Shown here piece after piece: positions 49,422 to 59,527 of a DNA stretch of 64,000 bases (positions within the stretch are counted from its first letter, which is position 1; every line of letters starts with the position of its first letter). The DNA is taken from contig CANOEC010000013.1 in the NCBI GenBank assembly GCA_947564735.1, forward strand, positions 1 through 64,000, given 5' to 3'. This DNA comes from an uncultured Lachnospiraceae bacterium. GTDB taxonomy: Bacteria > Bacillota > Clostridia > Lachnospirales > Lachnospiraceae. Made by a program: the position numbers and the translations under genes. Below the pieces are notes generated by a model, which saw nothing but the letters and a program-made list of their open reading frames with translations, searched no databases and was not told where the DNA came from.

Positions 49422-51035
49422 ATGAGCGGAAAACCGTTAAAAAAGAACTTTAACATAACAGGCTTATGCCTGTCTGACAGGCATTATATGGTAAACACGG
49501 AGGATAAACTGGCACAGATTAAGAAGCTTGTGGATGATGGGGATTATTTTATCATGAATCGTTCACGCCAGTATGGAAAGACTACCACGCTTCGGTTGCT
49601 TGCCTCTTATCTGAAAGAGGAATATATTGTGATATTCCTTGATTTTCAGAAGATGGATCATACGAAATTCGAGACAGGGCAGACGTTTTCGCAAGCGTTT
49701 GCAGAATATTTTGTCAAAACGGTAAATAATCGACGAAATCCGGTGGAAGGATTGGACGAGGGCGTATTGGAGAAGTTAAGGGCAGGCGCTTGTACGAATC
49801 CGGCATTCAGCCAGATGGAGCTTTTCGGGTGTTTGATTGATTTATGTGATACGGCGGAGAAACCGGTGGTACTAATGATTGATGAGGTAGACAGTGCTAC
49901 CAATAATCAAGTTTTTCTCGACTTTTTGGCACAGCTCAGGGCATATTATCTGGAACGGGATATCACACCGACGTTCCACTCTGTAATCCTTGCAGGGGTA
50001 CATGATATCCGCAATTTGAAACGCAAGATTCGTCCGAATGAAGACCACAGGATAAACAGTCCATGGAACATAGCGACGCCTTTTACGGTGGACATGAGTC
50101 TGGCGGAAAAAGGTATTGAGGGGATGCTTGTAGAATATGAGGGGGAACACCACACTGGAATGGATGTGGGAACGGTTGCGAAAGAAATCCGTGATTATAC
50201 TTCCGGCTATCCATATCTGGTGTCCTTGATTTGCAAAACGATTGACGAAGAATTACAGGGGGAGGAGGGCAGGCTGAAAGGAAGTGCGGCATGGTCTGCG
50301 GAAGGTGTTTCCGAGGCGGTCAAGAGAATAGCGATGCGCCAGAATACGCTTTTCGACAGCCTGACAAAGCGGATAAAAGATTATCCGGAGTTAAGGCGGA
50401 TTTTGAATATCATTTTGTTCCAAGGAAGAAGCTTTTCCTATACAGGATTAAATGAATCGCTCCGAATGGCGGAGACACTGGGATTTATCAAGGAAAAGAA
50501 CGGCAAAGCAGTAATAGCGAACAGGATTTTTGAGATAGTGCTGTATAACCTGTTCACATCAGAGGAGGAAACACAGAGCCTTTCCTACGATGCGGGAAGT
50601 CTTATGAAGAACCGCTTTATTGGGGACGGGAAGCTTAACATGGAGCTTATACTCGCGAAATTTGTTGAACATTTCCATGACGTGTACAGCGATAAAGACG
50701 AGGCGTTTGTGGAGAAGCAGGGCAGGAAACTTTTTCTGATGTATTTGAAGCCTATCATTAACGGTGTTGGCAACTACTATGTGGAGGCGGAGACGCGTGA
50801 CGCGCTGCGCACGGATATTATTGTTGATTATCTGGGGCAAAAGTATGTCGTCGAATTGAAAATCTGGCATGGGGAAAAATACAATGAGGACGGTGAAAAG
50901 CAACTTGCAGAGTATCTGGATAGACACCGCCTGAAAGAAGGATATCTACTGACCTTTAATTTTAATAAGCAGAAGGAGACAGGAGTGAAGCGTGTGCCTT
51001 ATGAAGATAAGATGTTGATAGAGGCAATGGTATAG
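49422..51035 (+). CDS. AAA-like ATPase with C-terminal PD-(D/E)XK domain
   Basis: A 537-residue protein. The ATPase half has a modified Walker A (NRSRQYGKTTTLRLLA, about residues 46-61) and a Walker B-like PVVLMIDEVDSA. A winged-helix-like middle follows. The C-terminus shows RTDIIVDYLGQKYVVELKIW and GEKQLAEYLD, the Asp, Glu-x-Lys and Gln of a PD-(D/E)XK nuclease fold. This family (AAA-like/DUF1703-type) is frequent and often multi-copy in gut Clostridia and Bacteroidetes; its role is unsettled, with defence or mobile-element functions proposed. It forms its own unit between two glycan gene groups. Confidence 0.85.
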   Translation: MSGKPLKKNFNITGLCLSDRHYMVNTEDKLAQIKKLVDDGDYFIMNRSRQYGKTTTLRLLASYLKEEYIVIFLDFQKMDHTKFETGQTFSQAFAEYFVKTVNNRRNPVEGLDEGVLEKLRAGACTNPAFSQMELFGCLIDLCDTAEKPVVLMIDEVDSATNNQVFLDFLAQLRAYYLERDITPTFHSVILAGVHDIRNLKRKIRPNEDHRINSPWNIATPFTVDMSLAEKGIEGMLVEYEGEHHTGMDVGTVAKEIRDYTSGYPYLVSLICKTIDEELQGEEGRLKGSAAWSAEGVSEAVKRIAMRQNTLFDSLTKRIKDYPELRRILNIILFQGRSFSYTGLNESLRMAETLGFIKEKNGKAVIANRIFEIVLYNLFTSEEETQSLSYDAGSLMKNRFIGDGKLNMELILAKFVEHFHDVYSDKDEAFVEKQGRKLFLMYLKPIINGVGNYYVEAETRDALRTDIIVDYLGQKYVVELKIWHGEKYNEDGEKQLAEYLDRHRLKEGYLLTFNFNKQKETGVKRVPYEDKMLIEAMV

Positions 51036-51110
51036 CAGATATGCTATGGGAATGGTGTTTTTGTATGAATGACTGAAGATGGAAGCAGGCTGGGCAGGTT
51101 GATTGATAAT

Positions 51111-51139
51111 TTGCATACTGACTCTTCCTGTGATAAAAT
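51111..51139 (+). promoter_or_regulatory. Promoter of the flippase-type ABC transporter gene
   Basis: TTGCAT (51111-51116), a 17-base spacer and TAAAAT (51134-51139) with an extended TGA, 95 bases before the start codon. Confidence 0.72.
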
Positions 51140-51234
51140 GTAATAATATTTTTGGGCTGATGCCATTTTGTGGGTGGAAATCCAAAGAATGGTCATGGAT
51201 AAGACGGACAGATTGCGAAAGGATATACCGCGGC

Positions 51235-52992
51235 ATGATAAAGATATATAAAAAACTGATGGTTCTTCTGGACAGGCAGCAGAAGAAAAAGATGGTGCTG
51301 CTTGTTTTTCTCATGTTAATTGGCGCCGTGCTGGAGACGCTCGGCGTTTCCATGATTGTGCCGGTCATGAACGTGGTGTTGGAGGAAGACGCCATATCCA
51401 AACACGAATATTTACAGGTGATATGCAGTATCTTTCATCTGGATAATTCTAATCAGCTGACAATCCTTGTGATGGTCGGGCTTGTTCTTGTGTTTGCAGT
51501 CAAAAATATTTTTCTCTTTTTCCAGCAGAAGGTGCAGCTCAAATTCGTCTATACGAACCAGTTTGCCACATCCAGAAGGATGATGATTAATTTTATGCAG
51601 CGTCCTTACGAGTATTATCTGAATGCAGACACGGCGGTCATCCAGAGGAGCATTACGTCGGATGTCAACAATATGTACGGACTGATTCTGGCGCTTTTGC
51701 AGCTCATCAGTGAGGGAATCGTTTTTGTCTGTCTTGCCGGCGTCAGTCTGGTGACGGACGTGTGGATGAGCCTTACGGTTACGGCGCTTCTGGTCGTCGC
51801 GCTTCTGGTAATTAAGTGTGTATTGAAGCCGATTATGAGAAAAGCGGGAGAAGAAAATCAGGAATTTTACAGCGGCTTATATAAGTGGATAGACCAGTCG
51901 GTCATGGGCATCAAGGAAATCAAGATTGCCCGCAAAGAGCATTATTTTATTCATGAGTATTCCAAATGCGGCGCCGGGTATGTGGGTGCGGTACAGCGTT
52001 ATAATTTGTACAATTCAACGCCGAGACTGCTGATTGAAACGCTTGCCATTGCGGGGATGATATTATATCTGATGATACAGCTTCTAAACGGGACGGAGGC
52101 GGCGGATATCGTACCGCAGCTTGGTCTACTCGCGGTGGCGGCAATGCGGCTGATTCCCTGCGCCAACAGGATTAACAACCACCTTACTTCCATTTCATAT
52201 TTTGAGCCGTTTTTCATGGGGGTAAGCGACAACCTGCAGGAAGAGATACGGGACGAAAACATTGACTACGGGGAGGAGACCTATCAGAAAAGGGTTGACG
52301 TGGAAAAGCTTTCCATTAAAAAGGAGATTACGTTACGGGATATTACTTATAAGTATCCGAATACGGATGTCCTGATTTTTGACCATGCGGATATGACGAT
52401 ACCGATTGGAAATGCCGTGGGAATTGTGGGAACGTCCGGCGCAGGCAAGACGACGATTGTGGATATTCTGCTTGGACTGCTGCAGCTTGAGAGCGGAAGT
52501 ATTCTGGCGGATGGCGTGGAAGTCAGGGAACACTACGATTCATGGCTGAAAAACATCGGTTATATTCCGCAGACCATTTTTATGCTGGACTCTACGATTC
52601 GCAAAAATGTAGCGTTTGGCTATCCGGACGAAGAGATAGATGATAAGAAGGTGTGGGAGGCGCTTAGGGAGGCGCAGCTTGACGAGTTTGTAAGAGGACT
52701 CCCCGAGGGGCTTGATACAGGCATCGGCGAGCGCGGCATTCGTCTGTCGGGCGGACAGAGACAGCGTATCGGCATTGCCAGAGCGCTTTTTGAAGACCCG
52801 GAGGTACTGGTGTTAGATGAGGCGACCTCTGCGCTGGACAATGAGACGGAGGCGGCAATTATGGATTCCATCAACCGTCTGCATGGGCGTAAGACGCTGA
52901 TTATCATTGCGCACAGATTGCAGACGATTGAAAAATGCGATATGGTATACAGAGTTGTGGACGGAAAGGTAGTCACAGAGAAGAAGGCATAA
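51235..52992 (+). CDS. ABC transporter, PglK/MsbA-type flippase
   Basis: A 585-residue half-transporter with fused domains. Six membrane helices fill about residues 20-300. The ATPase has Walker A GTSGAGKTT, signature LSGGQRQRIGIARALF, Walker B VLVLDEATSALD and the switch IIIAHRL. Its place among glycan genes suggests it flips a lipid-linked oligosaccharide, as PglK does, rather than exporting a drug. The ATG at 51235 begins the soluble start IKIYKKLMVLLDRQQKKK; longer readings have no ribosome site. Confidence 0.88.
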   Translation: MIKIYKKLMVLLDRQQKKKMVLLVFLMLIGAVLETLGVSMIVPVMNVVLEEDAISKHEYLQVICSIFHLDNSNQLTILVMVGLVLVFAVKNIFLFFQQKVQLKFVYTNQFATSRRMMINFMQRPYEYYLNADTAVIQRSITSDVNNMYGLILALLQLISEGIVFVCLAGVSLVTDVWMSLTVTALLVVALLVIKCVLKPIMRKAGEENQEFYSGLYKWIDQSVMGIKEIKIARKEHYFIHEYSKCGAGYVGAVQRYNLYNSTPRLLIETLAIAGMILYLMIQLLNGTEAADIVPQLGLLAVAAMRLIPCANRINNHLTSISYFEPFFMGVSDNLQEEIRDENIDYGEETYQKRVDVEKLSIKKEITLRDITYKYPNTDVLIFDHADMTIPIGNAVGIVGTSGAGKTTIVDILLGLLQLESGSILADGVEVREHYDSWLKNIGYIPQTIFMLDSTIRKNVAFGYPDEEIDDKKVWEALREAQLDEFVRGLPEGLDTGIGERGIRLSGGQRQRIGIARALFEDPEVLVLDEATSALDNETEAAIMDSINRLHGRKTLIIIAHRLQTIEKCDMVYRVVDGKVVTEKKA

Positions 52993-53079
52993 GACTGCAC
53001 AAAATTGCGGACAGAGCGTCAGAAATCGACGTTTTGGTTTTTGGCGGGGCGTCGCGATGGGGTACAGGGGAGGCTGTGT

Positions 53080-53508
53080 ATGAAGAAATTATGGAATGTT
53101 TGCTGGGGGATATACAAGGAACATGAGGAAGGCATGAACTATCTGATTTTTGGTTTTTTGGCGTTCCTCTTAAACTATGTGCTTTATTATCTGTTTTCCT
53201 CGGTTCTGCACGTGCATTATATGGCGGCGACAGCGCTGTCATGGTTGTTGACGGTGGTGTTTGCGTATTGGACAAACCGGACCTTTGTCTTTAAGAGCAA
53301 GAATAAGAGCGCGCAGTCGCTTGGCAAGGAGTTTGTCTCCTTTATCGGGGCAAGAATTGCCACGGAATTTCTGGAACTGGGGCTTATGTTTGCCATGGTG
53401 ACGGTTGCGGGTATCAACGAGTATATTTCCAAATTTATCTGTCAGGTGATAGTGATATTGGCAAATTATTTCTTAAGCAAATTGTGGATTTTTAAGGAGA
53501 AAGAATGA
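53080..53508 (+). CDS. GtrA-family membrane protein
   Basis: A 142-residue protein with four helices: NYLIFGFLAFLLNYVLYYL, ATALSWLLTVVFAYWTNRTF, LELGLMFAMVTVAGI and FICQVIVILANYFLSKLW. The pattern YWTNRTFVFK and NYFLSKLWIF is diagnostic of GtrA, thought to flip polyprenyl-phosphate-linked single sugars. GGGGAGG precedes the ATG at 53080. Two GtrB-like enzymes (19755 and 60115) could supply its substrate. Confidence 0.9.
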   Translation: MKKLWNVCWGIYKEHEEGMNYLIFGFLAFLLNYVLYYLFSSVLHVHYMAATALSWLLTVVFAYWTNRTFVFKSKNKSAQSLGKEFVSFIGARIATEFLELGLMFAMVTVAGINEYISKFICQVIVILANYFLSKLWIFKEKE

Positions 53509-54617
53509 TGAGGTCAAAACGGCAGGCGAACTTTGAACTATTGCGCATTGTGGCAATGCTGATGATTATCGTCCTTCATTATCTGAACAAAAGCAATCTG
53601 ACGCAGGTGTATGAGGAGGAACGCACGGCAGTCAATTATGCCGCGCACTTTATCATGGCTTTCTGCATTGTTGCCGTGAACTGTTATGTGCTTCTGAGCG
53701 GTTATTTTTTGGTGGAGTCTGCATGGAAACCGGGACGGGTGGCGTCTTTGGTGGCGCAGATTCTTTTTTATTCTTTGCTGATACCACTCGTTCTGATTGG
53801 TATGGGTGTGGTTCCGGCAGGGGAATTGTCGGTTTATGACTGGCTGAATTATGCGCTGCCGATTGAGACGGAGCACTACTGGTTTGCCACGGCGTATTTG
53901 CTTATGTATGTGTTGGCGCCGGTTCTGGCGGCGGGCGTCAGGGCGGTGGAAAAAAGGACGTTGCAGATAGTGATAGGAATGCTCCTGCTCTATTTTTCGG
54001 TTTGGAAGTCGATTCTTCCGGTCAGCTTTGCAACGGACAAATACGGATATGAGTACGGATGGTTTGTGTGTCTGTTTTTGATTGCGGCATATTTACGGCT
54101 GTATGGGTGCCCTTTTTTGGAGAAGAAGAGGAATGCAGCGCTGTTTTATGTCGGTATGAGTTTGGGTATCTTTTTGTTGGCGGCGGTATCGGGCATAGCG
54201 GCGAAGACGTTTCCTGCGTTCTCGTACTATATGGATATGACGACGACTTACAATCATATCCTTTGTCTGCTTGGTTCCATCGGGTTATTTATGGCATTTA
54301 AGGACATGAAGCCGTGGGAAGGAAAGGCGGCGGAAGTTGTCAGACGGCTGGCACCGTATACTTTCGGTGTCTATCTTTTGCATGAGCATGTGCTTGTCCG
54401 CTATCAGTGGATGCAATGGCTGCATGTGGAGTCGGTGAAGGGAAGCTTTATGTTTATTCCGCATATGATTGGTTGTATTCTGCTTGTGTATGCAGTGGGC
54501 ACGGCGGTGGATTTCGTGCGCGCATGGTTATTTGGAAAGGCTGGTAAGGGAATTGCACTTGCCAGAGCCAAGTTTCATAATAAAACGGACGGCGGCGTGG
54601 GGCGGGAGAATGTGTGA
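53505..54617 (+). CDS. Acyltransferase 3 family membrane protein (O-acetyltransferase)
   Basis: A 370-residue protein with about ten helices. It starts RQANFELLRIVAMLMIIVLHYL, with the catalytic-type His of the family, and later has HYWFATAYLLMYVLAPVL and YTFGVYLLHEHVLVRYQW. Such proteins move acyl groups, usually acetyl, onto external sugars. AAGGAG lies just before two adjacent ATG codons; the gene overlaps the gtrA-like stop by 4 bases. Confidence 0.88.
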   Translation: MMRSKRQANFELLRIVAMLMIIVLHYLNKSNLTQVYEEERTAVNYAAHFIMAFCIVAVNCYVLLSGYFLVESAWKPGRVASLVAQILFYSLLIPLVLIGMGVVPAGELSVYDWLNYALPIETEHYWFATAYLLMYVLAPVLAAGVRAVEKRTLQIVIGMLLLYFSVWKSILPVSFATDKYGYEYGWFVCLFLIAAYLRLYGCPFLEKKRNAALFYVGMSLGIFLLAAVSGIAAKTFPAFSYYMDMTTTYNHILCLLGSIGLFMAFKDMKPWEGKAAEVVRRLAPYTFGVYLLHEHVLVRYQWMQWLHVESVKGSFMFIPHMIGCILLVYAVGTAVDFVRAWLFGKAGKGIALARAKFHNKTDGGVGRENV

Positions 54618-54622
54618 AATAG

Positions 54623-56413
54623 ATGGATAGGATAGCGGCTGTATATCATAAATATCAAAATTTTATAGAGAGGGTACTGTTTCCGGGGATGCTGTTTCTG
54701 TATCCGCTCACCAATATCCGGCAGGGCATTGACGTGTCGGATGCTGCCTATAGTCTGTCGAATTTTGAGTTTTTCGGGACGATGGACGGCACATGGATGG
54801 TGGCGACTTATCTGGCAAATGTTGTGGGCAGCCTGATGATGTGGCTTCCCTTTGGCAATACATTAATGGGCATGTATTTTTATACGTCCCTGCTACAGTC
54901 CGGGGCGGCTGTGGGCGTCTATGCGGTCTTGCGTAAGAGGATTCCGGCGACGCTTGTATTTGTGGGTGAGTGGATTGCGCTTGGGCTGTGCTGGTGTCCG
55001 TCAACGGTGCTGTACAATTATCTGACGTATCTTTTGATGACTGCGGGCGTGCTTTTTCTATATTATGGGATTCTGGATGAAAAGAAGGAATATTATCTGG
55101 CGGCGGGAATCTGCCTTGGCATGAATGTGGCGGTGAGGATGCCGAATGTGGTGCAGATGGCATTCATCGTGGCGCTCTGGTATGCGGCGGTTTTATACCG
55201 GCGGACGGTGAAGCATACCGTACAGGATACCTTGTGGTGCATTCTGGGTTATGTCATTGGATTCGGGGTGCCATTTCTCACAATCTGTATCAGATATGGT
55301 GCGGGGGCTTATCCGGCGATGGTGCAGACAATGTTTGCGATGACGGAAAAGGCGCAGGACTATAAACCGGCTTCGATGGTTACGGGTATGCTGGGGGATT
55401 ATCGGACGGGACTTTTCTGGATGATGTTCGCGGCGGTATGCATGGCGGGCGGGTGGCTGCTCTTTAGGATACAACGCAGGCTGTTTGGAGAGAAAGGCAG
55501 CCTGATGTGGGTGTGCAGGACGGTCTATGCGGCGGTACTTGTGGTCCTTCTTCGTTTTTATTGGGGGAAGGGTGTGTTTGACTTCCGTTATTATGATTAT
55601 GGAAGTATTTATTATCCGACGGTGCTTCTACTGCTTGCAGCGATGATTGCCGTGCTTTACTGCCTGCTTTCTAAGCATGTCAAAACAGGGCAGAAGGTTC
55701 TGGCAGCGCTGGTTCTTGTGCAGATTTTCGTGACGCCGCTCGGAAGCAACAATAGGCTGTATCCAATCATTAATAATCTGTTTCTAGTCGTGCCGTTTCT
55801 GTTGTGGATTGTCTGTGATCGGTTTGCGGAGGCAAAAAGCGGTGGAAAGCTATTCCCTATGGTGTGGGGAATGCCGTTTGTGATGCTTGTGGCGTTTGTG
55901 CTGGTGCAGAGTGTGGGCTTCCATATGCGCTTTGCTTTTCAGGATGGAATTTATGGGGAGGCGCGTCATGCGACGGTGGATGTCCCGACAAAAGCGGCAG
56001 GCGTCTATACAAATGAGGACAATGCAGCATGGTTGGAAGAATTGGCGCGGTATGTGGAAGATGCGAATCTGACGGGACATGCGGCACTCCTATACGGAGA
56101 TATTCCGGGGCTCGGATACCTGCTTGACATGCCTTCAGCGCTTTCTACGTTCTGGGCGGATTTGGACAGCTACCGCATGGTGGAGTACCAACGGGACATG
56201 GAGCGGCTTACGGTACCGCCGGTGGTCATTACGTCGTCTCCGATAGCGGCTTATCTGGCGGAGGACGCAGACGGCATGAACTGGTTCGGCGTGGACGTAA
56301 AAAAGCTTGACGATGATGAAAAACTGCAGATTCTGGCGGATTACATGAAAGAACATTCATATAAAGAAGTATTCGGAAATGGACGCTATGTGGTGTATGT
56401 GACAGAAGAATGA
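54623..56413 (+). CDS. Polytopic membrane protein, GT-C-like
   Basis: A 596-residue protein with about 12 helices and a C-terminal soluble domain of about 150 residues. The first external loop NIRQGIDVSDAAYSLSNFEFF carries an Asp set (DVSDAAY) in the position of GT-C acidic motifs. It starts 5 bases after the acyltransferase. No family name can be given with certainty; an outer-face glycosyltransferase is the best guess. Confidence 0.62.
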   Translation: MDRIAAVYHKYQNFIERVLFPGMLFLYPLTNIRQGIDVSDAAYSLSNFEFFGTMDGTWMVATYLANVVGSLMMWLPFGNTLMGMYFYTSLLQSGAAVGVYAVLRKRIPATLVFVGEWIALGLCWCPSTVLYNYLTYLLMTAGVLFLYYGILDEKKEYYLAAGICLGMNVAVRMPNVVQMAFIVALWYAAVLYRRTVKHTVQDTLWCILGYVIGFGVPFLTICIRYGAGAYPAMVQTMFAMTEKAQDYKPASMVTGMLGDYRTGLFWMMFAAVCMAGGWLLFRIQRRLFGEKGSLMWVCRTVYAAVLVVLLRFYWGKGVFDFRYYDYGSIYYPTVLLLLAAMIAVLYCLLSKHVKTGQKVLAALVLVQIFVTPLGSNNRLYPIINNLFLVVPFLLWIVCDRFAEAKSGGKLFPMVWGMPFVMLVAFVLVQSVGFHMRFAFQDGIYGEARHATVDVPTKAAGVYTNEDNAAWLEELARYVEDANLTGHAALLYGDIPGLGYLLDMPSALSTFWADLDSYRMVEYQRDMERLTVPPVVITSSPIAAYLAEDADGMNWFGVDVKKLDDDEKLQILADYMKEHSYKEVFGNGRYVVYVTEE

Positions 56414-56461
56414 GAGTGTGGTACAATAAACGCAGAGGAGAAAGGAGCATGGTTATTAAGG

Positions 56462-57589
56462 ATGATTAATTTTAACGTACCGCCTTATACGGGCAGGGAA
56501 ATAGAATATATGAAAGAAGCCATCGAGAATCAGAAAATCTGTGGGGACGGTCCGTTTACGATGAAATGCAACGAATGGATTGAGAAGCAGACAGGAACGA
56601 CGAAGTGTCTGCTGACGACCTCCTGCACACATGCGACGGAGATGGCTGCGCTTCTTGCGAAGATAAAAGAAGGCGATGAGGTAATCATGCCCTCCTACAC
56701 CTTTGTGTCCACGGCGGACGCATTCGTGCTGCGCGGTGCGACGGCGGTCTTTGTGGATATCAGACCGGACACGATGAATATGGACGAGACACTGATAGAG
56801 GATGCCATCACGGAGCGGACAAGGGCAATCGCACCGGTACATTATGCGGGCGTAGGCTGTGAGATGGACGCGATTATGGATATTGCGAAGCGGCACAATC
56901 TGATGGTGATAGAGGATGCCGCACAGGGAATCATGGCGTCTTATAAGGGGAAGCCGCTGGGGACCTTCGGTGATTTCGGCTGTTTCAGCTTTCATGAGAC
57001 GAAGAACTTCAGTATGGGGGAGGGCGGCGCACTGCTCATACGGGAGGAAAAGTATATAGGGGATGCGGAAATCCTCAGAGAAAAGGGGACAGACAGAAGT
57101 AAGTATTTCCGTGGACAGGTGGACAAGTACCGCTGGCAGAATTACGGCTCCTCTTACCTGCCGAGCGACATGAATGCCGCTTATCTGTATGCGCAGCTAG
57201 AGCTTGCGGAGGAGATTACGCAGGCGAGAATGGACAGATGGAACCAGTACTGGGAGCAGCTTATGCCACTCGCGGATGCAGGAAAGATTGAACTGCCTTA
57301 TATTCCGGAACACTGCAGCCACAATGCGCACATGTTCTATATTAAGACAAAAGACTTGGAAGAGAGGAGCAGGCTGAAAGCCTTTTTGGCGCAAAGGGAT
57401 ATCATGGCGGTGTCCCATTATGAGCCGCTCCACTCTGCGCCTGCCGGAATCAAATTCGGCAGAATGCACGGAGAGGATAGGTATACGACTAAGGAAAGTG
57501 AGAGAATCTTACGTCTGCCGATGTTCTATAAGCTGACGGCGGATGAAACGGAATATATTGCAAGTCAGGTCAAAGCGTTTTACTGTTAA
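56462..57589 (+). CDS. rffA: dTDP-4-amino-4,6-dideoxygalactose transaminase (WecE/RffA type)
   Basis: A 375-residue DegT-family PLP enzyme. MINFNVPPYTGREIEYMKEA and LLTTSCTHATEMAALL are close to WecE. The PLP Lys is in FSFHETKNFSMGEGG. KYRWQNYGSSYLPSDMNAAYL is another WecE signature. It should aminate dTDP-4-keto-6-deoxyglucose to dTDP-Fuc4N-type sugar. The dTDP pathway genes rmlA and rmlB are not in the window. It could also act on a related keto sugar. Confidence 0.88.
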   Translation: MINFNVPPYTGREIEYMKEAIENQKICGDGPFTMKCNEWIEKQTGTTKCLLTTSCTHATEMAALLAKIKEGDEVIMPSYTFVSTADAFVLRGATAVFVDIRPDTMNMDETLIEDAITERTRAIAPVHYAGVGCEMDAIMDIAKRHNLMVIEDAAQGIMASYKGKPLGTFGDFGCFSFHETKNFSMGEGGALLIREEKYIGDAEILREKGTDRSKYFRGQVDKYRWQNYGSSYLPSDMNAAYLYAQLELAEEITQARMDRWNQYWEQLMPLADAGKIELPYIPEHCSHNAHMFYIKTKDLEERSRLKAFLAQRDIMAVSHYEPLHSAPAGIKFGRMHGEDRYTTKESERILRLPMFYKLTADETEYIASQVKAFYC

Positions 57590-57623
57590 AGTGAAACATG
57601 CACCGGACAACGGAACTGAGGGT

Positions 57624-59498
57624 ATGTGGTTCATGGAAAGTAGCAAGGGATTCAAAAAATATGAGAACTGTATACTGACGTTTGTGGTGATGGCGGCAGG
57701 TGTTCTTTTGATGGCAATCTGCTTTGATTTTTACTATGATCTAAATGACGATACCATGATGAAAGACATCATGTCCGGCATTTACAGCGGGACGCCGGAC
57801 GGTCATAACATGCAGACCCTCTATCCGCTGGGAGCGTTTATTGCGTTGTGCTACAGACTGTGCGGGCAGATACCGTGGTATGGCTTGTTCTTGTGCGTAT
57901 GCCAGTTCGGATGCTTTTATCTGATAGGGGTGCGTTTGTGTGCCATTGTAAAACGGTACGGGATGCGCGGGAAGATAGTGCTTCTGGCGCTGCTTATGCT
58001 GTTTCAGTGGGGAATCTGCCTATTTCATCTGGTTCATATACAGTATACCATTACCTGCGCTGTAATGTCCGCGACGGCGCTTTTTCTCTTTCTGACGACA
58101 CCGGATGGAATAAGCGCACAACAATTTGTTGTAAAAAATATTCCGTCAATTACTCTAGTTATCTTAGCATACCAGCTTCGGACGGAAATGCTCCTGTTGA
58201 CGTTTCCTTTTATTTGTCTGGCGGGGCTTTACCGTATGGCGGAGGAAAAGAAACTGTTTGTTAAGGAAACTCTATGGAAATACGGGGCGGTTATCGGGCT
58301 GATTCTTTTGGGGATGGGCTTATCTTCGGCGGCGGACTATGCCGCCTATTCCGGGGCGGAATGGAAAGCGTTCCGGGACTTTTTTGATGCAAGGACGACG
58401 GTCTATGATTTTTATCCTGAATTGATTACGGATAAGGCATATAGCGGGGCGTTAGATGAGCTTGGCGTTTCGGCTGCGCAGCAGACGCTTCTTACCAATT
58501 ATAATTTTGGTCTGGACGATGCGATTGACACCCAGATGATGACGCAGATGGCAGATTATGCTTCTCACACATTGGGAGGGGCGAAGGACTGGACAGCCAT
58601 TGCCCGGAAACAGACGGCGTTTTATGGTTACCGGCTGTTTCACAAACAGGATGCGCCCTATAACTTGTTGGTCCTGTGTGCATATGCGGCTGTGGCGGCA
58701 GCAGGGCTTGCAGTCTGCCATGGCAGCAGAGAGGATGAGGTGCAGGCGGTAGCCGCGGTACAGGGAGATGAAAGCGCACGGGATATGATACGAACTGTAC
58801 GATGCCGGTATGCGTTTGTCTGGCAGCTTGTGCTGCTTGCGGCTGTGCGGAGCGCAATCTGGATGTTTATTCTGATGCGGGGACGCGACCCCGTGCGGAT
58901 TACGGATTCTCTTTATCTCGTAGAGTTCGCACTGCTGTCCGGGCGTTTGGTACGGATGCTTGGTTCTTATCAACGTCGGGCGGATGCAGGAAAGCGCGGT
59001 GCGCTGCGGCTTGTTACAGCATTTTGTATGGTGCTGATGGCGGGAACGATGGCAGCCGGTACGGCGGACGGCGTAAGAAAGGTGCGGGAAGAGCAGATGC
59101 GGCGCGCGCAGGTGAATGAGGACTGGTATGAGATAGATGCTTATTGCAGGAGACATCCGCAGGATTTTTATTTTGAGGATGTGTATTCGACGGTAGGTTT
59201 TTCACAGAAAATATTCGGGAAGACGGACAACAGCTACGCCAATTATGATATACTGGGCGGATGGATGTGCAAGAGTCCGCTCTATGATGAAAAATTGCGG
59301 CGGTCTGATATCGTTTCGGCGGGCAGGGCGCTAATCGGGCAGGAGAATGTGTATCTGATTATGTCCGATACGGAACTGTCTGTCCGGGGCACCGGCTGGC
59401 TTGAGGCGTATTATGCTTCACAGGGTGCGCGCGTTACGGTGGAGGAAACCGGTAAAATCGGGGAACACTATTTGGTCTATCGTGTTGAGGAAGAGTGA
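57624..59498 (+). CDS. Polytopic membrane protein, GT-C-like
   Basis: A 624-residue protein. The first helix is CILTFVVMAAGVLLMAICF, followed by DFYYDLNDDTMMKDIMSG, an acidic external loop like that of the other GT-C candidates here. About 10-11 helices in all, with an external region in the middle (about residues 250-350) and a soluble C-terminal domain. GAGG lies upstream of the ATG at 57624. The PseH-like gene overlaps or abuts its end. Function is inferred only from layout and neighbours. Confidence 0.62.
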   Translation: MWFMESSKGFKKYENCILTFVVMAAGVLLMAICFDFYYDLNDDTMMKDIMSGIYSGTPDGHNMQTLYPLGAFIALCYRLCGQIPWYGLFLCVCQFGCFYLIGVRLCAIVKRYGMRGKIVLLALLMLFQWGICLFHLVHIQYTITCAVMSATALFLFLTTPDGISAQQFVVKNIPSITLVILAYQLRTEMLLLTFPFICLAGLYRMAEEKKLFVKETLWKYGAVIGLILLGMGLSSAADYAAYSGAEWKAFRDFFDARTTVYDFYPELITDKAYSGALDELGVSAAQQTLLTNYNFGLDDAIDTQMMTQMADYASHTLGGAKDWTAIARKQTAFYGYRLFHKQDAPYNLLVLCAYAAVAAAGLAVCHGSREDEVQAVAAVQGDESARDMIRTVRCRYAFVWQLVLLAAVRSAIWMFILMRGRDPVRITDSLYLVEFALLSGRLVRMLGSYQRRADAGKRGALRLVTAFCMVLMAGTMAAGTADGVRKVREEQMRRAQVNEDWYEIDAYCRRHPQDFYFEDVYSTVGFSQKIFGKTDNSYANYDILGGWMCKSPLYDEKLRRSDIVSAGRALIGQENVYLIMSDTELSVRGTGWLEAYYASQGARVTVEETGKIGEHYLVYRVEEE

Positions 59499-59527
59499 CG
59501 CGTGCATGGATAAAGGGAAGTGCGGAA

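Noticed and set aside
56462-57589. Second PseC
   Set aside because: Its N-terminus, PLP motif FSFHETKNFSMGEGG and C-terminal signature fit WecE/RffA better than PseC.
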